Source: an uncultured Treponema sp.
Lineage (GTDB): Bacteria; Spirochaetota; Spirochaetia; Treponematales; Treponemataceae
DNA: 64,000 bases
Direction of reading: 5' to 3'
Assembly: GCA_946410085.1 (NCBI GenBank)
Contig: CAMJZA010000002.1
Coordinates: forward strand, 1-64,000
Below are positions 29,392 through 39,629 of this stretch, in pieces. Under the pieces are notes generated by a model, which was not told where the DNA came from, did no database searches, and saw nothing but the letters and a program-made list of their open reading frames with translations. Numbering within the stretch: position 1 is the first letter of the stretch; each line of letters starts with the position of its first letter. The translations under genes and the position numbers were made by a program.

Positions 29392-30645
29392 ATGAAGAAG
29401 ATGGCGTTCGCATTGCTGGTAACCATGGTACTCTGTGTTTCTGCCTGCGGGAACAGTAACGGAGGAAAGCCTGCCGCAAAAGGACAGGAATCAGACTCCG
29501 GACAGGAGCTTGCAGTGAAAACCGCAGCGGAGAAAACTGCGGCAAAAAAATCCGGTGTGGTCAAAGCCCGTCCAACGGGCACCTTTTACAGCATGCAGAC
29601 TGCGGTCGACGCAGACAGCGGGGCCGCCATTGCCGACATGCTTGTTCCCGACGGATGGTCGGTGTACGGATCCTCGCGGACGAACATCTGCGACTGGATG
29701 TATCCCATGCAGGGATATGCAGGCGTGCTGAATCAGGACGGGACGGTGTTCGTGGAGATGCAGACAAGCGAACACTATACGATGAAGGCGGAAAACTTCG
29801 GGACGACGGGGACGCTTGTCACCCAGCAGGCAGTTCCCGCGCAGGAAGGGGAAAACTGGAAGGAATATGCAACCTATCTGTATTACAAAAACGCCTCGGA
29901 CTATCTGGATTACTTCTGCAGGACACACTACGGCTCTTATGAGGTCATAAAGGACATTGAGCTGGGCAACAAGTTCGCGGGGGAATACCAGGCATACGTG
30001 AACAAGGTGGCGGACACGGAGGTTAACTTCGCCCGCCAGTTTTTTTCCGTCAACGGGACGATACAATATGCAAAGATGTGGAGCGAGGGAACAGAAATAT
30101 GCAGGCAGATTTCTTTTACCAGCAACGGAAAAGAGTATTATGCGGAGCTGACGATACCGACATTCGGATACGGAATGCTGATGCAGTCCGCATACGGATA
30201 TGCTTATGTAAACATCATGACCGACTCATGGCAGGTTCCCTTCATTCTGGTGTACATGGCGGAAAACAGGGAACTCTTTGACAACAATTACGAGGCATAT
30301 AAGGCCGTCGCGGACAGCATACAGCTCAGGAGCGAGTTCGCCGACCTGGTGAGGAAGCATTCCGAGCAGATTCAGCTGCGTTACATGCAGCAGACCCAGA
30401 TTGCGATAGACGCTTCAATCGAAGCAAGCAGGGAATACAACGGGAGCTTCTCAAGCACGATGGATAAGGTGCGCAATATGTGGGAGGACTGCATAAAGGA
30501 GCGTGATGAATACGTCAGGGAGGACGGAAGCCACTTCAAGGTAGATACGCGTTATGACTCCGTGTACCAGAGCGGGGACAGATACTACCTGGGAACGGAC
30601 GGTTCTGCCCCGGACGGATGGACAAAGCTGAACAAGGCCTACTGA
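29392..30645 (+). CDS. Putative lipoprotein
   Basis: Lipobox VSAC in MKKMAFALLVTMVLCVSACGNS. Confidence 0.8.
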   Translation: MKKMAFALLVTMVLCVSACGNSNGGKPAAKGQESDSGQELAVKTAAEKTAAKKSGVVKARPTGTFYSMQTAVDADSGAAIADMLVPDGWSVYGSSRTNICDWMYPMQGYAGVLNQDGTVFVEMQTSEHYTMKAENFGTTGTLVTQQAVPAQEGENWKEYATYLYYKNASDYLDYFCRTHYGSYEVIKDIELGNKFAGEYQAYVNKVADTEVNFARQFFSVNGTIQYAKMWSEGTEICRQISFTSNGKEYYAELTIPTFGYGMLMQSAYGYAYVNIMTDSWQVPFILVYMAENRELFDNNYEAYKAVADSIQLRSEFADLVRKHSEQIQLRYMQQTQIAIDASIEASREYNGSFSSTMDKVRNMWEDCIKERDEYVREDGSHFKVDTRYDSVYQSGDRYYLGTDGSAPDGWTKLNKAY

Positions 30646-30729
30646 TGGCACCCGGACAAGTCTCTGCCTGTTCCCATAGGCAAGCGGAGTTCAAAAGCCT
30701 GTTTTCAGAAGTTCTACGGTCTGCCCGGG

Positions 30730-32328
30730 CTAGAAGTGGTGGCCGAAGCCGATGGAAAGTTCCCAGCCTTTCTCATAGCTCCGCCAGTCTTTGTTGTAGT
30801 CCTTTATGAGAAAACTGCCCACGTCAAAACCGATGCTCGTGTGCAGGACATAGCTCTTGAACTTGGTGGGATACAGAAAGCCCTCGACGCCGGCGCAGTA
30901 AATGCCCTCGTTGAGGTCAAAAACTTTTCCCACATCAGTTCCGCCCCGCCGGGCACGGTTCTTGAAGAGGGCAATGTCCGCAAAGGGGGATATCTGCATC
31001 TCCACGTTTATTGCGCTCAAGAAGCCGGAAAAGCTGGTCGTCAAAAGGTGTACGGGGGCTTCCAGGCTCAGGATGACAGCCTGATCGGTTTCCAGTGCGA
31101 GGTTGTACTCTCCCCGCACCTCATAGCCGGGGGCGAAGGTCTGCTTGTCGAGCGCTCCGCGCAGGCGGGGGCCGATGTTGATGAGCGCACTCTCGTCTCT
31201 GTTCTTTTCCACGTTGAACATCGTAAAAAAGTGCAGGTTTGCCGCAAGGCCCGCATACTTCCACGCCTTGAACAGCTTTATGTCGCCGTCTATGTAGGGA
31301 ATGATGCCCCGAGCAAGCTCCCCTTCCCGGAAGTTGCGGGTGATTGCCTGGGTCGTTGAAAAGGCATAGCCGTTCCTGAAATTCCCCTTCCAGTCAATGC
31401 CGTTTACCCCGGTAGTCTGCCCGACCGTCAGTTTTGGACTTGCATGAAGCCGGTGATTGTTTTCGTTAATGCCGTCCGCATCCCAGGTATAGGAGCCGGA
31501 GACGTAAGGACGGTACACGAGGGGGGCCCCCGTTCCGATTTTGGCAATCGTCAGCGGCAGGGAAAGCTGGGCAGATTCCCTAAAGTACAGTTCGTCATCA
31601 TATTTTTCAAAGTCATCGTTTCCCACGGCCGTCTGGGTAAAGGAAAAGTCCAGCTCCCGCTTGCCGACGGGAATCTGCAGGAGAGGTCCTGTGTTGACGA
31701 TGAACTCAGGACGCGAGTCCCCGATGGTCCAGGCAAGGGCCATCTCATTCTTCCAGGTCGCCGTTACCGGCCCCACATTGAAGGGAAAGTCATAGCGGAG
31801 CCCACCCCCGGGGGTAATCTTGGAAAAGTTATCCGGCTCTTCTTCCGTACCGAAGTTGCAGTTCAGGAAAGAAACGAGCGGATTGGTCTTGCCCAGAAAG
31901 TTCTGGTCGCTCAGCATCAGGGTAGCCTGCAGGCCGGTGTTGGAGCTGTAGGTCGGATAGGGGACGATCATGAGGGATGAACTGTCTTCAAAGGAGTACA
32001 CCGCATCGACGAGCTGAACGCCCCCTTCGCCGGGCAGGGCCTCCCAGCAGTACTCTATCTTTTCCAGGAGCCGCGTGTTTTCCAGCTGCTGGCGGATATA
32101 GGCAAGGTATGATTCCAGTTCGTCCTGCGACTCGAATATCCGCTCTTTTTCAATCGGGGGCATCTTCCTGAAAAGCATCTTGGGGTCAGTCTTTTCACGT
32201 GAATCAAGCGTAATGCGGTTAATCCGGTACCGCCCCCCCTCCTCCGCATGGACAGCGGACAGGGAAAGAAGGATGAGGCAGAACCAGATACAGGACAACA
32301 GCCGTTTAGCCACTGACAGACACCTCAA
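30730..32328 (-). CDS. Outer-membrane beta-barrel protein, Omp85/surface-antigen-like
   Basis: Signal peptide, POTRA-like N-terminus, beta-rich body, terminal Phe (GFGHHF). Confidence 0.75.
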   Translation of the reverse strand: MRCLSVAKRLLSCIWFCLILLSLSAVHAEEGGRYRINRITLDSREKTDPKMLFRKMPPIEKERIFESQDELESYLAYIRQQLENTRLLEKIEYCWEALPGEGGVQLVDAVYSFEDSSSLMIVPYPTYSSNTGLQATLMLSDQNFLGKTNPLVSFLNCNFGTEEEPDNFSKITPGGGLRYDFPFNVGPVTATWKNEMALAWTIGDSRPEFIVNTGPLLQIPVGKRELDFSFTQTAVGNDDFEKYDDELYFRESAQLSLPLTIAKIGTGAPLVYRPYVSGSYTWDADGINENNHRLHASPKLTVGQTTGVNGIDWKGNFRNGYAFSTTQAITRNFREGELARGIIPYIDGDIKLFKAWKYAGLAANLHFFTMFNVEKNRDESALINIGPRLRGALDKQTFAPGYEVRGEYNLALETDQAVILSLEAPVHLLTTSFSGFLSAINVEMQISPFADIALFKNRARRGGTDVGKVFDLNEGIYCAGVEGFLYPTKFKSYVLHTSIGFDVGSFLIKDYNKDWRSYEKGWELSIGFGHHF

Positions 32329-32363
32329 GACACAGCAATTATATCAATACACAGCAATACTGC

Positions 32364-33785
32364 TCAATAGGCACCAATGCCCCGCAGGACAACCCAAATC
32401 GTCTTGACCATAATCCACAGGTCAAGCCAGACGGACCAGTTCTGTATATAGTAGGTATCGAGGGTAATGCGCTCCTCGTACCCCGTATCGCTCCGGCCGG
32501 AAATCTGCCACATGCCGCTTAGTCCCGGGGTAACGGAAAGCACGTAATCGCAGTATTTGCCGTAGCGCTCCAGCTCCGGTTCCGTTACCGGACGGGGACC
32601 GACAAAGGACATCTCCCCGATAAAAATATTCCATATCTGGGGCAGTTCGTCAAGGCTCGTCTTGCGGAGGAACTTTCCGAACCTGGTCACGCGGGGATCA
32701 TCGGAAAACTTGCGGTCTTTCTTCCACTCAGATGCCCGTACGGGATCAGTTGCCAGTATCTTTTCCAACTCCCTGTCGGCGTCGGCAACCATGGAACGGA
32801 ATTTCCAGCAGCGTATTTCCTTCCGCTTCTTGCCGATCCTCCGGTGGGCATAAAAAACCGGTCCCCGGGATGTTGCCTTGATGCCGATCGCAATGATAAT
32901 CGTCAGCGGAATGACGAAGGGAACGGCGACAAGGCAGAGGAGAATATCGATTGCCCGCTTTGCAAGCAGGGCGCCGTGCTTAGTCAGGTAGTTCGTTGAC
33001 GAGAAACCGAGGATACCGCCGAAATCCCGCATGTGCAGGGACATATTCGTAAAGAGTTTCTGCTTGGGGATCTGAATCATGTAGCGGTAATGGGTCTGAA
33101 TGTACTCCCGGTCCCGCTCGTAGTCACAGACGATTGCCACGAGGATATCCAGTTTTTCAATGACGCGCTTGATGCTTTCCGTCGGGAAAAAGACGGGAAT
33201 GCCCCGGTATTCCATCCGGTGTACGGCAGAATCCGTAATGATCAGGCAGGGAATGTAGCCGAAGCTGGGATTCTTGAGCAGGCGGTCAATGATGAAGATT
33301 GCGTTTTCGCCCTTTGAGTAGATGACGGCAGGCACCCCCCAGCGCTTGATTTTACCGAAAAAGAAGCGGGCGATTTCCCGCCCGATCGGCAGGAGAAAGG
33401 TTGCAAAGGGCCAGCCGAGCACAAGTGCAATGGCAATGGGCCAGCGGTCGTCGGTCTCGACGTTGATGCTGATTGCAATGCCGAGAAAGGCAAAAAAAGT
33501 ACAGAGGGAAAAGCGCTTTATCTCCTCCTGCGGGGCAATCAGAATGCCGGGATAGAGGCTCGCCGCATAGAACACGACGAGAATCGCAGGCAGGTAAATC
33601 CAGTAGGTAACGAATGAACGGAAATTGATCAGTGAATGGTTGATGAGGTTGACGATAAAGAAGCCGATACCGATACAGAGCAGGATGATAAGGGCATCTA
33701 TAATCATCAGGATAAGTCCTGAGAAGAGGGAGCTGGTCCTCTTGAAATTGGCATGAAAATATTTCTCAAATTCTAATTCAGTCAT
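32364..33785 (-). CDS. Polyprenyl-phosphate sugar phosphotransferase (WbaP/exopolysaccharide type)
   Basis: KRAIDILLCLVAVPFVIPLT, KFRSMV, RKTSLDELPQIWNIFIGEMSFVGPRP. Confidence 0.93.
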   Translation of the reverse strand: MTELEFEKYFHANFKRTSSLFSGLILMIIDALIILLCIGIGFFIVNLINHSLINFRSFVTYWIYLPAILVVFYAASLYPGILIAPQEEIKRFSLCTFFAFLGIAISINVETDDRWPIAIALVLGWPFATFLLPIGREIARFFFGKIKRWGVPAVIYSKGENAIFIIDRLLKNPSFGYIPCLIITDSAVHRMEYRGIPVFFPTESIKRVIEKLDILVAIVCDYERDREYIQTHYRYMIQIPKQKLFTNMSLHMRDFGGILGFSSTNYLTKHGALLAKRAIDILLCLVAVPFVIPLTIIIAIGIKATSRGPVFYAHRRIGKKRKEIRCWKFRSMVADADRELEKILATDPVRASEWKKDRKFSDDPRVTRFGKFLRKTSLDELPQIWNIFIGEMSFVGPRPVTEPELERYGKYCDYVLSVTPGLSGMWQISGRSDTGYEERITLDTYYIQNWSVWLDLWIMVKTIWVVLRGIGAY

Positions 33786-33835
33786 TGCGCGGTTATACAA
33801 TCCCCCGTAAAAGATACAGCAAAAGAGGGATTCCC

Positions 33836-34945
33836 TTATATTACAGGATTCTCCCGCTCATTGCAAGCCTTCAGCTGTTCCGCTATGACAGCAGCAGCCT
33901 TTTTGTAGCTGTAGCAGTCGGGCAGCGGGGGAAGCGGACTCGTGTCCTGCCAGACTGCCTCCATTTTTGCGGCGAGGTCAGCCGCATCCCCTGCCCGGAA
34001 GAAGCTGACGGGGAAGGCCCCGTACAACTCCCTGAACACCGGAATGTCCGAGATAACGGCCCTTGTACCGCAGTACATGGCCTCAAGCGGCGGAATACCG
34101 AAGCCTTCATAGAACGAGGGCTGCACCAGGAGACGGGCCGACGCAAGCAGGGAGACAAGCCGCTCATCGCTCACATGGCCCGTGAACGTAATGCCTTCTC
34201 CTCCTGCAGCGAGCAGCCGTTCCGTCTCTGCATCCCTGGTGCGGAAGTTTTCGGCGGAACCGACGATGACAAGCCGCGCCCCGGTCTTGGCACGGAAGGG
34301 CGGAAAGGCATTGAGCAGGGTCAGCAGGCCCTTGTGGGCCTTTATGTTGCCGACGAAAAGGACAAAGGCGTCTTTCTGTTCCGCCCGTCCGTCAAGCAGG
34401 CCAGCTTGTTTCGCCTCCTCCAGAAAGCGGGGAACGCCGTTGCAGCTGACGTAGACGGGCTTTTTGCAGTGCAGGAGAGCCAGAATCCGCCCCCTGCTGA
34501 ACTCGGAGACTGTAAACAGGGCCCTTGAGCGGAAGACGGCATAGCGGTACAGGCAGCTGCGTACAAACACCCCTGCCCGGCCCGTGAGGCCGGGAAAATC
34601 GAGGAAAACGAGGTCGTGTATCGTCGAGTAGACGGGAATCCGTATCCCGGACGGGATATTGCAGTAGGGGGTAAAATAGCAGTCACAGGCATTGATTTGA
34701 GCGGTGATGCCGCGGGGAAACAGCAGCAGTTCCCGCAGGGAAAAAGGCTGTACGCCGCAGGGAACAAGTTCCACCCGCTCCCCGTACGCCCGGGCAGCGG
34801 CCGCAAGCGCAGGCAAGCTCTCCGGCCCTGCAAGCAGGAGGACGCATTCAAACGCTTCATCAGCGCACAGGAAGGGCAGAACCCCCGCAAGAAAGCTCCC
34901 GATGCCGCTCTTGCCGTACATCCGGCAGTCAACGGCAAGTTTCAT
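33836..34945 (-). CDS. Group 1 glycosyltransferase
   Basis: VQPSFYEGFGIPPLEAMYCGTRAVISDIPVFRE. Confidence 0.9.
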   Translation of the reverse strand: MKLAVDCRMYGKSGIGSFLAGVLPFLCADEAFECVLLLAGPESLPALAAAARAYGERVELVPCGVQPFSLRELLLFPRGITAQINACDCYFTPYCNIPSGIRIPVYSTIHDLVFLDFPGLTGRAGVFVRSCLYRYAVFRSRALFTVSEFSRGRILALLHCKKPVYVSCNGVPRFLEEAKQAGLLDGRAEQKDAFVLFVGNIKAHKGLLTLLNAFPPFRAKTGARLVIVGSAENFRTRDAETERLLAAGGEGITFTGHVSDERLVSLLASARLLVQPSFYEGFGIPPLEAMYCGTRAVISDIPVFRELYGAFPVSFFRAGDAADLAAKMEAVWQDTSPLPPLPDCYSYKKAAAVIAEQLKACNERENPVI

Positions 34946-36129
34946 CGGGCACCGCCCGTGCCGTGTTCAGCCCGCGGAGGTTGTCCTGCCGGCACGGCTT
35001 GCCCCTGCCGAACACTTTTCACCGTCAGGATCGTCTTTTCTATGACCGCTGCCATCTGCGAGCGGAAGCGTTCTTCGGAAAACGCAGCCGCATGTGCCGT
35101 GATGATTCCGGCCTTGAAGGCCCCCTCCCCGTCCAGCCGTTCAAAGCGGTCCAGCGCTTCCAGCAGGGACTCCGCAGTCTGTTCCGCAAAAAAGACCCCT
35201 GTCGTACCGTCAATGACCGTCTCGAGCGCTCCGCCGGAACCATACGCTATGACCGGGCGCCCGCATGCCTGGGCTTCCACGGGGATAATCCCGAAATCCT
35301 CCTGGGCACAGAAAATGAGGGCACGGCAGCGCTGCAGGTAGGACTTCACCTCTGCATCGGCAATCCGCCCCGTAAAACGGATGTCAGCCCCCTTGAACGA
35401 GGCAGCGAGCTGCCGGAGTTCCTTTTCCTGTCCCCCGCTCCCGATGACAACAAGCTTCCGCCCCGTCCTGCCGCAGGCCTGTACGGCAAGGTCGAGCCGC
35501 TTGTAGGGAACCAGGCGGCTGAAGGCAAGGTAAAAGCCTTCGTGGGGCTGTCCGTTCGGGGTAAAGGAGACCGTATTGACCGGCGGATTGACGACCGTTG
35601 CCTCCCGCCCCCAGAATTTCTGAATGCGGCGGGCAATATATGCGGAATTTGAGACGAGACAGTCCACCCGCTGACTCGAGATATAGTCCCATTGCCGCAG
35701 GCCGGGAATCCAGCGCTGCATGAAAAAGCGGGTAAGCATGCCGGACCGCCGGTAATACTCGTAATAGAGGTCCCAGGCATAGCGCATGGGACTGTGGATA
35801 TAGGCAATGTGCGGCGTATCGGGCCGCGTTATGACCCCCTTTGCGCAGGAGGAAGATGAAGAAAGCACCAGGTCATAGCCCGTCAGGTCAAATGCTTCCC
35901 AGGCGCCCGGCATGAGGGAGAGCATCTTCGGGTAAAGCCTGGTCGCCATCGGTATGCGCTGAAGACGGGAAACATGGACTTTCTCCGGCGGAAAAAACGA
36001 TGCCATCTTCTTTGCATCGTAGACGAGGGTATAGATGTCGGCATCGGGATACAGGACGAGCAGCTGCTGCAGGACCCGCTCTCCGCCGCCGTAGTTCACG
36101 AGCCAGTCGTGCGTTACCGCAACCTTCAT
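34942..36129 (-). CDS. Glycosyltransferase (GT4-type)
   Basis: DWLVNYGGGERVL; ALIFCAQEDFGIIPVEAQACGRPVIAYGSGGALETV. Confidence 0.92.
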   Translation of the reverse strand: MKVAVTHDWLVNYGGGERVLQQLLVLYPDADIYTLVYDAKKMASFFPPEKVHVSRLQRIPMATRLYPKMLSLMPGAWEAFDLTGYDLVLSSSSSCAKGVITRPDTPHIAYIHSPMRYAWDLYYEYYRRSGMLTRFFMQRWIPGLRQWDYISSQRVDCLVSNSAYIARRIQKFWGREATVVNPPVNTVSFTPNGQPHEGFYLAFSRLVPYKRLDLAVQACGRTGRKLVVIGSGGQEKELRQLAASFKGADIRFTGRIADAEVKSYLQRCRALIFCAQEDFGIIPVEAQACGRPVIAYGSGGALETVIDGTTGVFFAEQTAESLLEALDRFERLDGEGAFKAGIITAHAAAFSEERFRSQMAAVIEKTILTVKSVRQGQAVPAGQPPRAEHGTGGAR

Positions 36130-36572
36130 CGTCCTGCCTCAGCATTCAGCGCGGCAGCCGCAGTGCTGACGGCGACAACCTCTGCCGTGCCCCGCGGCGG
36201 GAAACGGCGGGTAACAAGAATGACAAGGGCTGCAGAAAGCACCAGGCAGAGGAGGACAAAGAGTGCCCGCATGCCGTCGGCAGCCCTCCCGTCCAGACGG
36301 GAAGCAAGAGGAGCTGCCGCAAAGTAACCGGCAACGGCGGAACAGAAGGGAAAGAGCAGGGAAACAAGCCCTTCTACGGCCTGCCGCCTGCCGCACTGCT
36401 CTATGACAACGACATCTCCAGCATGGAGGGAAAACTGTCTGGGATTCGTTACCCTGACGGGCTCCTGCTTCCTGCTGCAGGCAGAAGCACAGGAGACACA
36501 TTCAAGCTTTGAAACCGGAAGGACGGTAAGAGACCCGGCCTCCGCTGAAACGACAACGGCCTGCTTGCTCAT
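36126..36572 (-). CDS. RseC/SoxR-reducing (MucC) family membrane protein
   Basis: CxxCxxxC-containing N-terminus, two TM segments. Confidence 0.75.
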   Translation of the reverse strand: MSKQAVVVSAEAGSLTVLPVSKLECVSCASACSRKQEPVRVTNPRQFSLHAGDVVVIEQCGRRQAVEGLVSLLFPFCSAVAGYFAAAPLASRLDGRAADGMRALFVLLCLVLSAALVILVTRRFPPRGTAEVVAVSTAAAALNAEAGR

Positions 36573-37093
36573 CCGCGTTTGGCCAGCTCCTTCATGCGTT
36601 CGCTGCACACCTGAGCACCGGCGGCGTTGCCGAGCTCCTCGTAACAGTCGCGCAGATTGTAGAGGGCATCATAATAATAGGGATTCACGACCAGGGCATT
36701 CTCGAATGCCTCGCTTGCAGTCTCATATTCATCCTGATTGAAATAGAGGACGCCGAGCGTGTTCCAGAGGCGGTAGTTGTCTCCATTCAGGCTCAGGCCC
36801 ATCATCGCATATTCAAAGGCAGCAGCAATGTCACTGCTCTCATAGCAGATGGTCGCAAGCGTCTCGATAACCTCCTCGTCGGTCGGATTCATGTAAAACG
36901 CGTTCTGAATCGCCTTCCTCGCATCCTTGATGTCGCCCGCATCACGATAGGTCAGCGCAAGATTGAACCAGAGCAGGTAGTTTTCTTTTTCTATATTGAT
37001 TGCCCGCATAAAGCAGGCTATCGCTTCCGTATAGTCTCCGTTAGAGGCAAGCTTTATCGCCTGATTGTTTAAACTTTCGCTGTTTTCCAGCAT
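36569..37093 (-). CDS. TPR protein
   Basis: Tandem TPR units; start MLENSESLNNQ preceded by AGGAGG. Confidence 0.85.
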   Translation of the reverse strand: MLENSESLNNQAIKLASNGDYTEAIACFMRAINIEKENYLLWFNLALTYRDAGDIKDARKAIQNAFYMNPTDEEVIETLATICYESSDIAAAFEYAMMGLSLNGDNYRLWNTLGVLYFNQDEYETASEAFENALVVNPYYYDALYNLRDCYEELGNAAGAQVCSERMKELAKRG

Positions 37094-37137
37094 AGCTTTT
37101 CCTCCTGCGTACCGGACCATCAGACTCCGGCACTTCT

Positions 37138-38280
37138 TTATAGTATAGCAGGAATCATCGAATAAAACAAGTTACAAATACTGCCGGCAGCTTCATTCCC
37201 TGCCCCGAAAAGCTCCCGGAAAGCTGCACAGCCTTCCTGAATGAAGCGGATGCCCTGTTCCCGTGCGTCCTGTATGACCCCGGCTGCATCAAGCATGGCA
37301 ATTGCCTCCTCAACAGCGGGACTCTCTATGCCTTCCCTCCCGGCCCGTGCAAAGCAGTCCAGCAGGGCTGCCCGTTCCCCAGAGCCGGGAGCATGAAGAT
37401 CCGCAAAGAGGAGGACAGGAAGGGACCTCTTTCCTTCCACGATGTCGTCTCCCCGCTTCTTGCCGGGATTGCCGCTCGTCAGGTTTATTACGTCGTCAAT
37501 CACCTGAAAGCCTGCCCCGATATACGAAGCCGTCTCTCCCGCACGCAGGGCGGTCTGTTCGTCCGCACCCGCAGACAGCACACCGATCTTTGCGGCAAGG
37601 GAAGCAAGCGTTCCCGTTTTATTCCGCACCATTGCGATGTACTCATCCCCGGACGGGAATGCAGCCCCGGCAGGAGAGGCTCCTGACGAAGCTTCAGCTG
37701 TCCCCGCAGCCCGGTGCCAGGCAATGTCCATCGCCTGCCCCAGGTGAAGGCGGCGCAGTTCCATCGCGTAATTCCGGTAGAGCAGGAGCTTCATGCCATC
37801 GTCTGCTGCAAGACCGTCAATACAGCCTGCAGCCACAAAGTAAAGCCAGGAAGCGGCATTTATCGCCGTATCAAGGCCCCAGGTAATATAAGCGGCATCT
37901 TTACCGCGCCGCGTCGTTGAGGAATCTTCAATGTCATCGTGAATCAGACTGGCCGTATGAATGAACTCCAAGAGCGGAGCCAGCTGATATGCGGTATCCA
38001 GCAAGGGTGAATCTGCACCGGTTTTCTGCCCCCGGGACTCCAGAAAAGCCTGCGCACACAGGACAAGGAGCAGGGGGCGCCAGCGCTTGCCCCCCAGATC
38101 AATCAATTCCCGGCAGGGCTCAACGAGATTCTGCCAGTGGACACTGCGGACGGCGGGAAACTCCCTGCCGAATATCCGTTCCGCCCAGCCGGCATCCTGC
38201 GGTCTGTCCGACAGATGCGGGAGTGCGGCAGCTATTTCCTGTTCTATCCGCCCCAGATAGGGCAAAAAACGTGCATCCAT
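37138..38280 (-). CDS. Polyprenyl synthetase family protein
   Basis: GGKRWRPLL, LIHDDIEDSSTTRRG, DDVINLTSG. Confidence 0.93.
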   Translation of the reverse strand: MDARFLPYLGRIEQEIAAALPHLSDRPQDAGWAERIFGREFPAVRSVHWQNLVEPCRELIDLGGKRWRPLLLVLCAQAFLESRGQKTGADSPLLDTAYQLAPLLEFIHTASLIHDDIEDSSTTRRGKDAAYITWGLDTAINAASWLYFVAAGCIDGLAADDGMKLLLYRNYAMELRRLHLGQAMDIAWHRAAGTAEASSGASPAGAAFPSGDEYIAMVRNKTGTLASLAAKIGVLSAGADEQTALRAGETASYIGAGFQVIDDVINLTSGNPGKKRGDDIVEGKRSLPVLLFADLHAPGSGERAALLDCFARAGREGIESPAVEEAIAMLDAAGVIQDAREQGIRFIQEGCAAFRELFGAGNEAAGSICNLFYSMIPAIL

Positions 38281-38292
38281 CAGGCTCAGCCG

Positions 38293-39495
38293 TCAGCCGT
38301 TTACGTGTTCATTGACGGTCGAGTTGATTGCGTCTGCCATGCCTTCCAGAGCAACCTGCTTCTGTACGGCTCCCAGCTCAAACGCAGCCCGGGGCATACC
38401 ATAGACAATGGAAGACTTTTCATCCTGTCCGAGCGTCCATGCCCCCTGCCTGCGCATTTCAGCAAGCTGGGCTGCACCGTCGCGCCCCATACCCGTCATG
38501 ATGATACCCAAAGCCCGGTTCTGATACAGCTTGGCAACTGACTCAAAAAGCACGTCGGCAGACGGCCGGTGTCCATTGCGGAGATCTTCCTGCGAAAGGC
38601 GGATGACATTACAGAGCGTTGATTTTTCGACCTTAATGTGATAGTCACCCGGAGCAATATAAATCTGGCCGGGATGGATCAAGTCACCGTCCTCAGCTTC
38701 CTTCACCTCAAGCGGACAGATGCGGTTCAAGCTTGCCGCAAATTCCTTCGTAAAACCGGCCGGCATGTGCTGGACGACGAGAATCGGCCGGGGCAGCTTG
38801 GGATCAAGCTTCGCAAAAACTTCGCGAAGGGCGTTGGGACCGCCCGTTGAAATGCCGATTGCTACGATGTCGATGGGACCGCCCCTGCGGACCGGTTCAA
38901 TGACGGCAGGCTCTTTTTTCTTGGACTGGAACAGGGTTTTGGGCAGTTCCGCAGGCTGGGACCTCGTCGTGTCCATCGGCTTTATCTTGTCGGAAATGCC
39001 TTCTTTCTTTGCGGCGGACTCGGCTTCCTTGAGCTTCGCCTCGCGCAGGAAGAAATCCATCGGATAGACGTCCTTTCCTTTCCGTACGGCATAGCGGCGG
39101 CCATAAGATGCAATCAGTTCAATCAGATCACCGCCGACCGAATTGATGTTGCTGGAAATGGAACCGGACGGCTTTGTAATGAAGTCACTTGCACCCAGTT
39201 CAAGGCACTGCATCGTAACGGTAGCACCCTTCGTTGCAATGGATGAAAGGACAATAACGGGAATATCAATCTGACGGGCCCTGCGTTCCTTCAGGAACTC
39301 AAGGCCGTTCATCTCCGGCATTTCTATGTCAAGGATAATGATGTCCGGATTCAGCGCAGGAATCTTCTGAAGGCAGAACTTACCGTTCATAGCAGTTCCA
39401 ACCGTATGCAGTCCCGTCGTTGAATCAACGATACGCGAAATCAAGTTCCTCATCAACGCAGAATCATCACAGATAAGAACTTGTATGTCTTCCAT
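38293..39495 (-). CDS. cheB: Chemotaxis protein-glutamate methylesterase CheB
   Basis: REC (DDSALMRN, ILDIEMPEMNG) plus methylesterase domain (GISTGGPNAL, MTGMGRDGA). Confidence 0.95.
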   Translation of the reverse strand: MEDIQVLICDDSALMRNLISRIVDSTTGLHTVGTAMNGKFCLQKIPALNPDIIILDIEMPEMNGLEFLKERRARQIDIPVIVLSSIATKGATVTMQCLELGASDFITKPSGSISSNINSVGGDLIELIASYGRRYAVRKGKDVYPMDFFLREAKLKEAESAAKKEGISDKIKPMDTTRSQPAELPKTLFQSKKKEPAVIEPVRRGGPIDIVAIGISTGGPNALREVFAKLDPKLPRPILVVQHMPAGFTKEFAASLNRICPLEVKEAEDGDLIHPGQIYIAPGDYHIKVEKSTLCNVIRLSQEDLRNGHRPSADVLFESVAKLYQNRALGIIMTGMGRDGAAQLAEMRRQGAWTLGQDEKSSIVYGMPRAAFELGAVQKQVALEGMADAINSTVNEHVNG

Positions 39496-39629
39496 AGAAA
39501 TTTACCCCTCCATTTCCTTGCTTGCAAACTACTCGGGCAAGTGAATTTTAACCATGTCCAACGAGTTCCCGGCACACAATGCAGGCACGTGCGCTGCATT
39601 GCGGTATCAGGCCCTCCCTGAAACTGCAG

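Noticed and set aside
34616-36512. Several plus-strand ORFs across the glycosyltransferase genes
   Set aside because: Antisense to strong glycosyltransferase matches; no family features or start signals.
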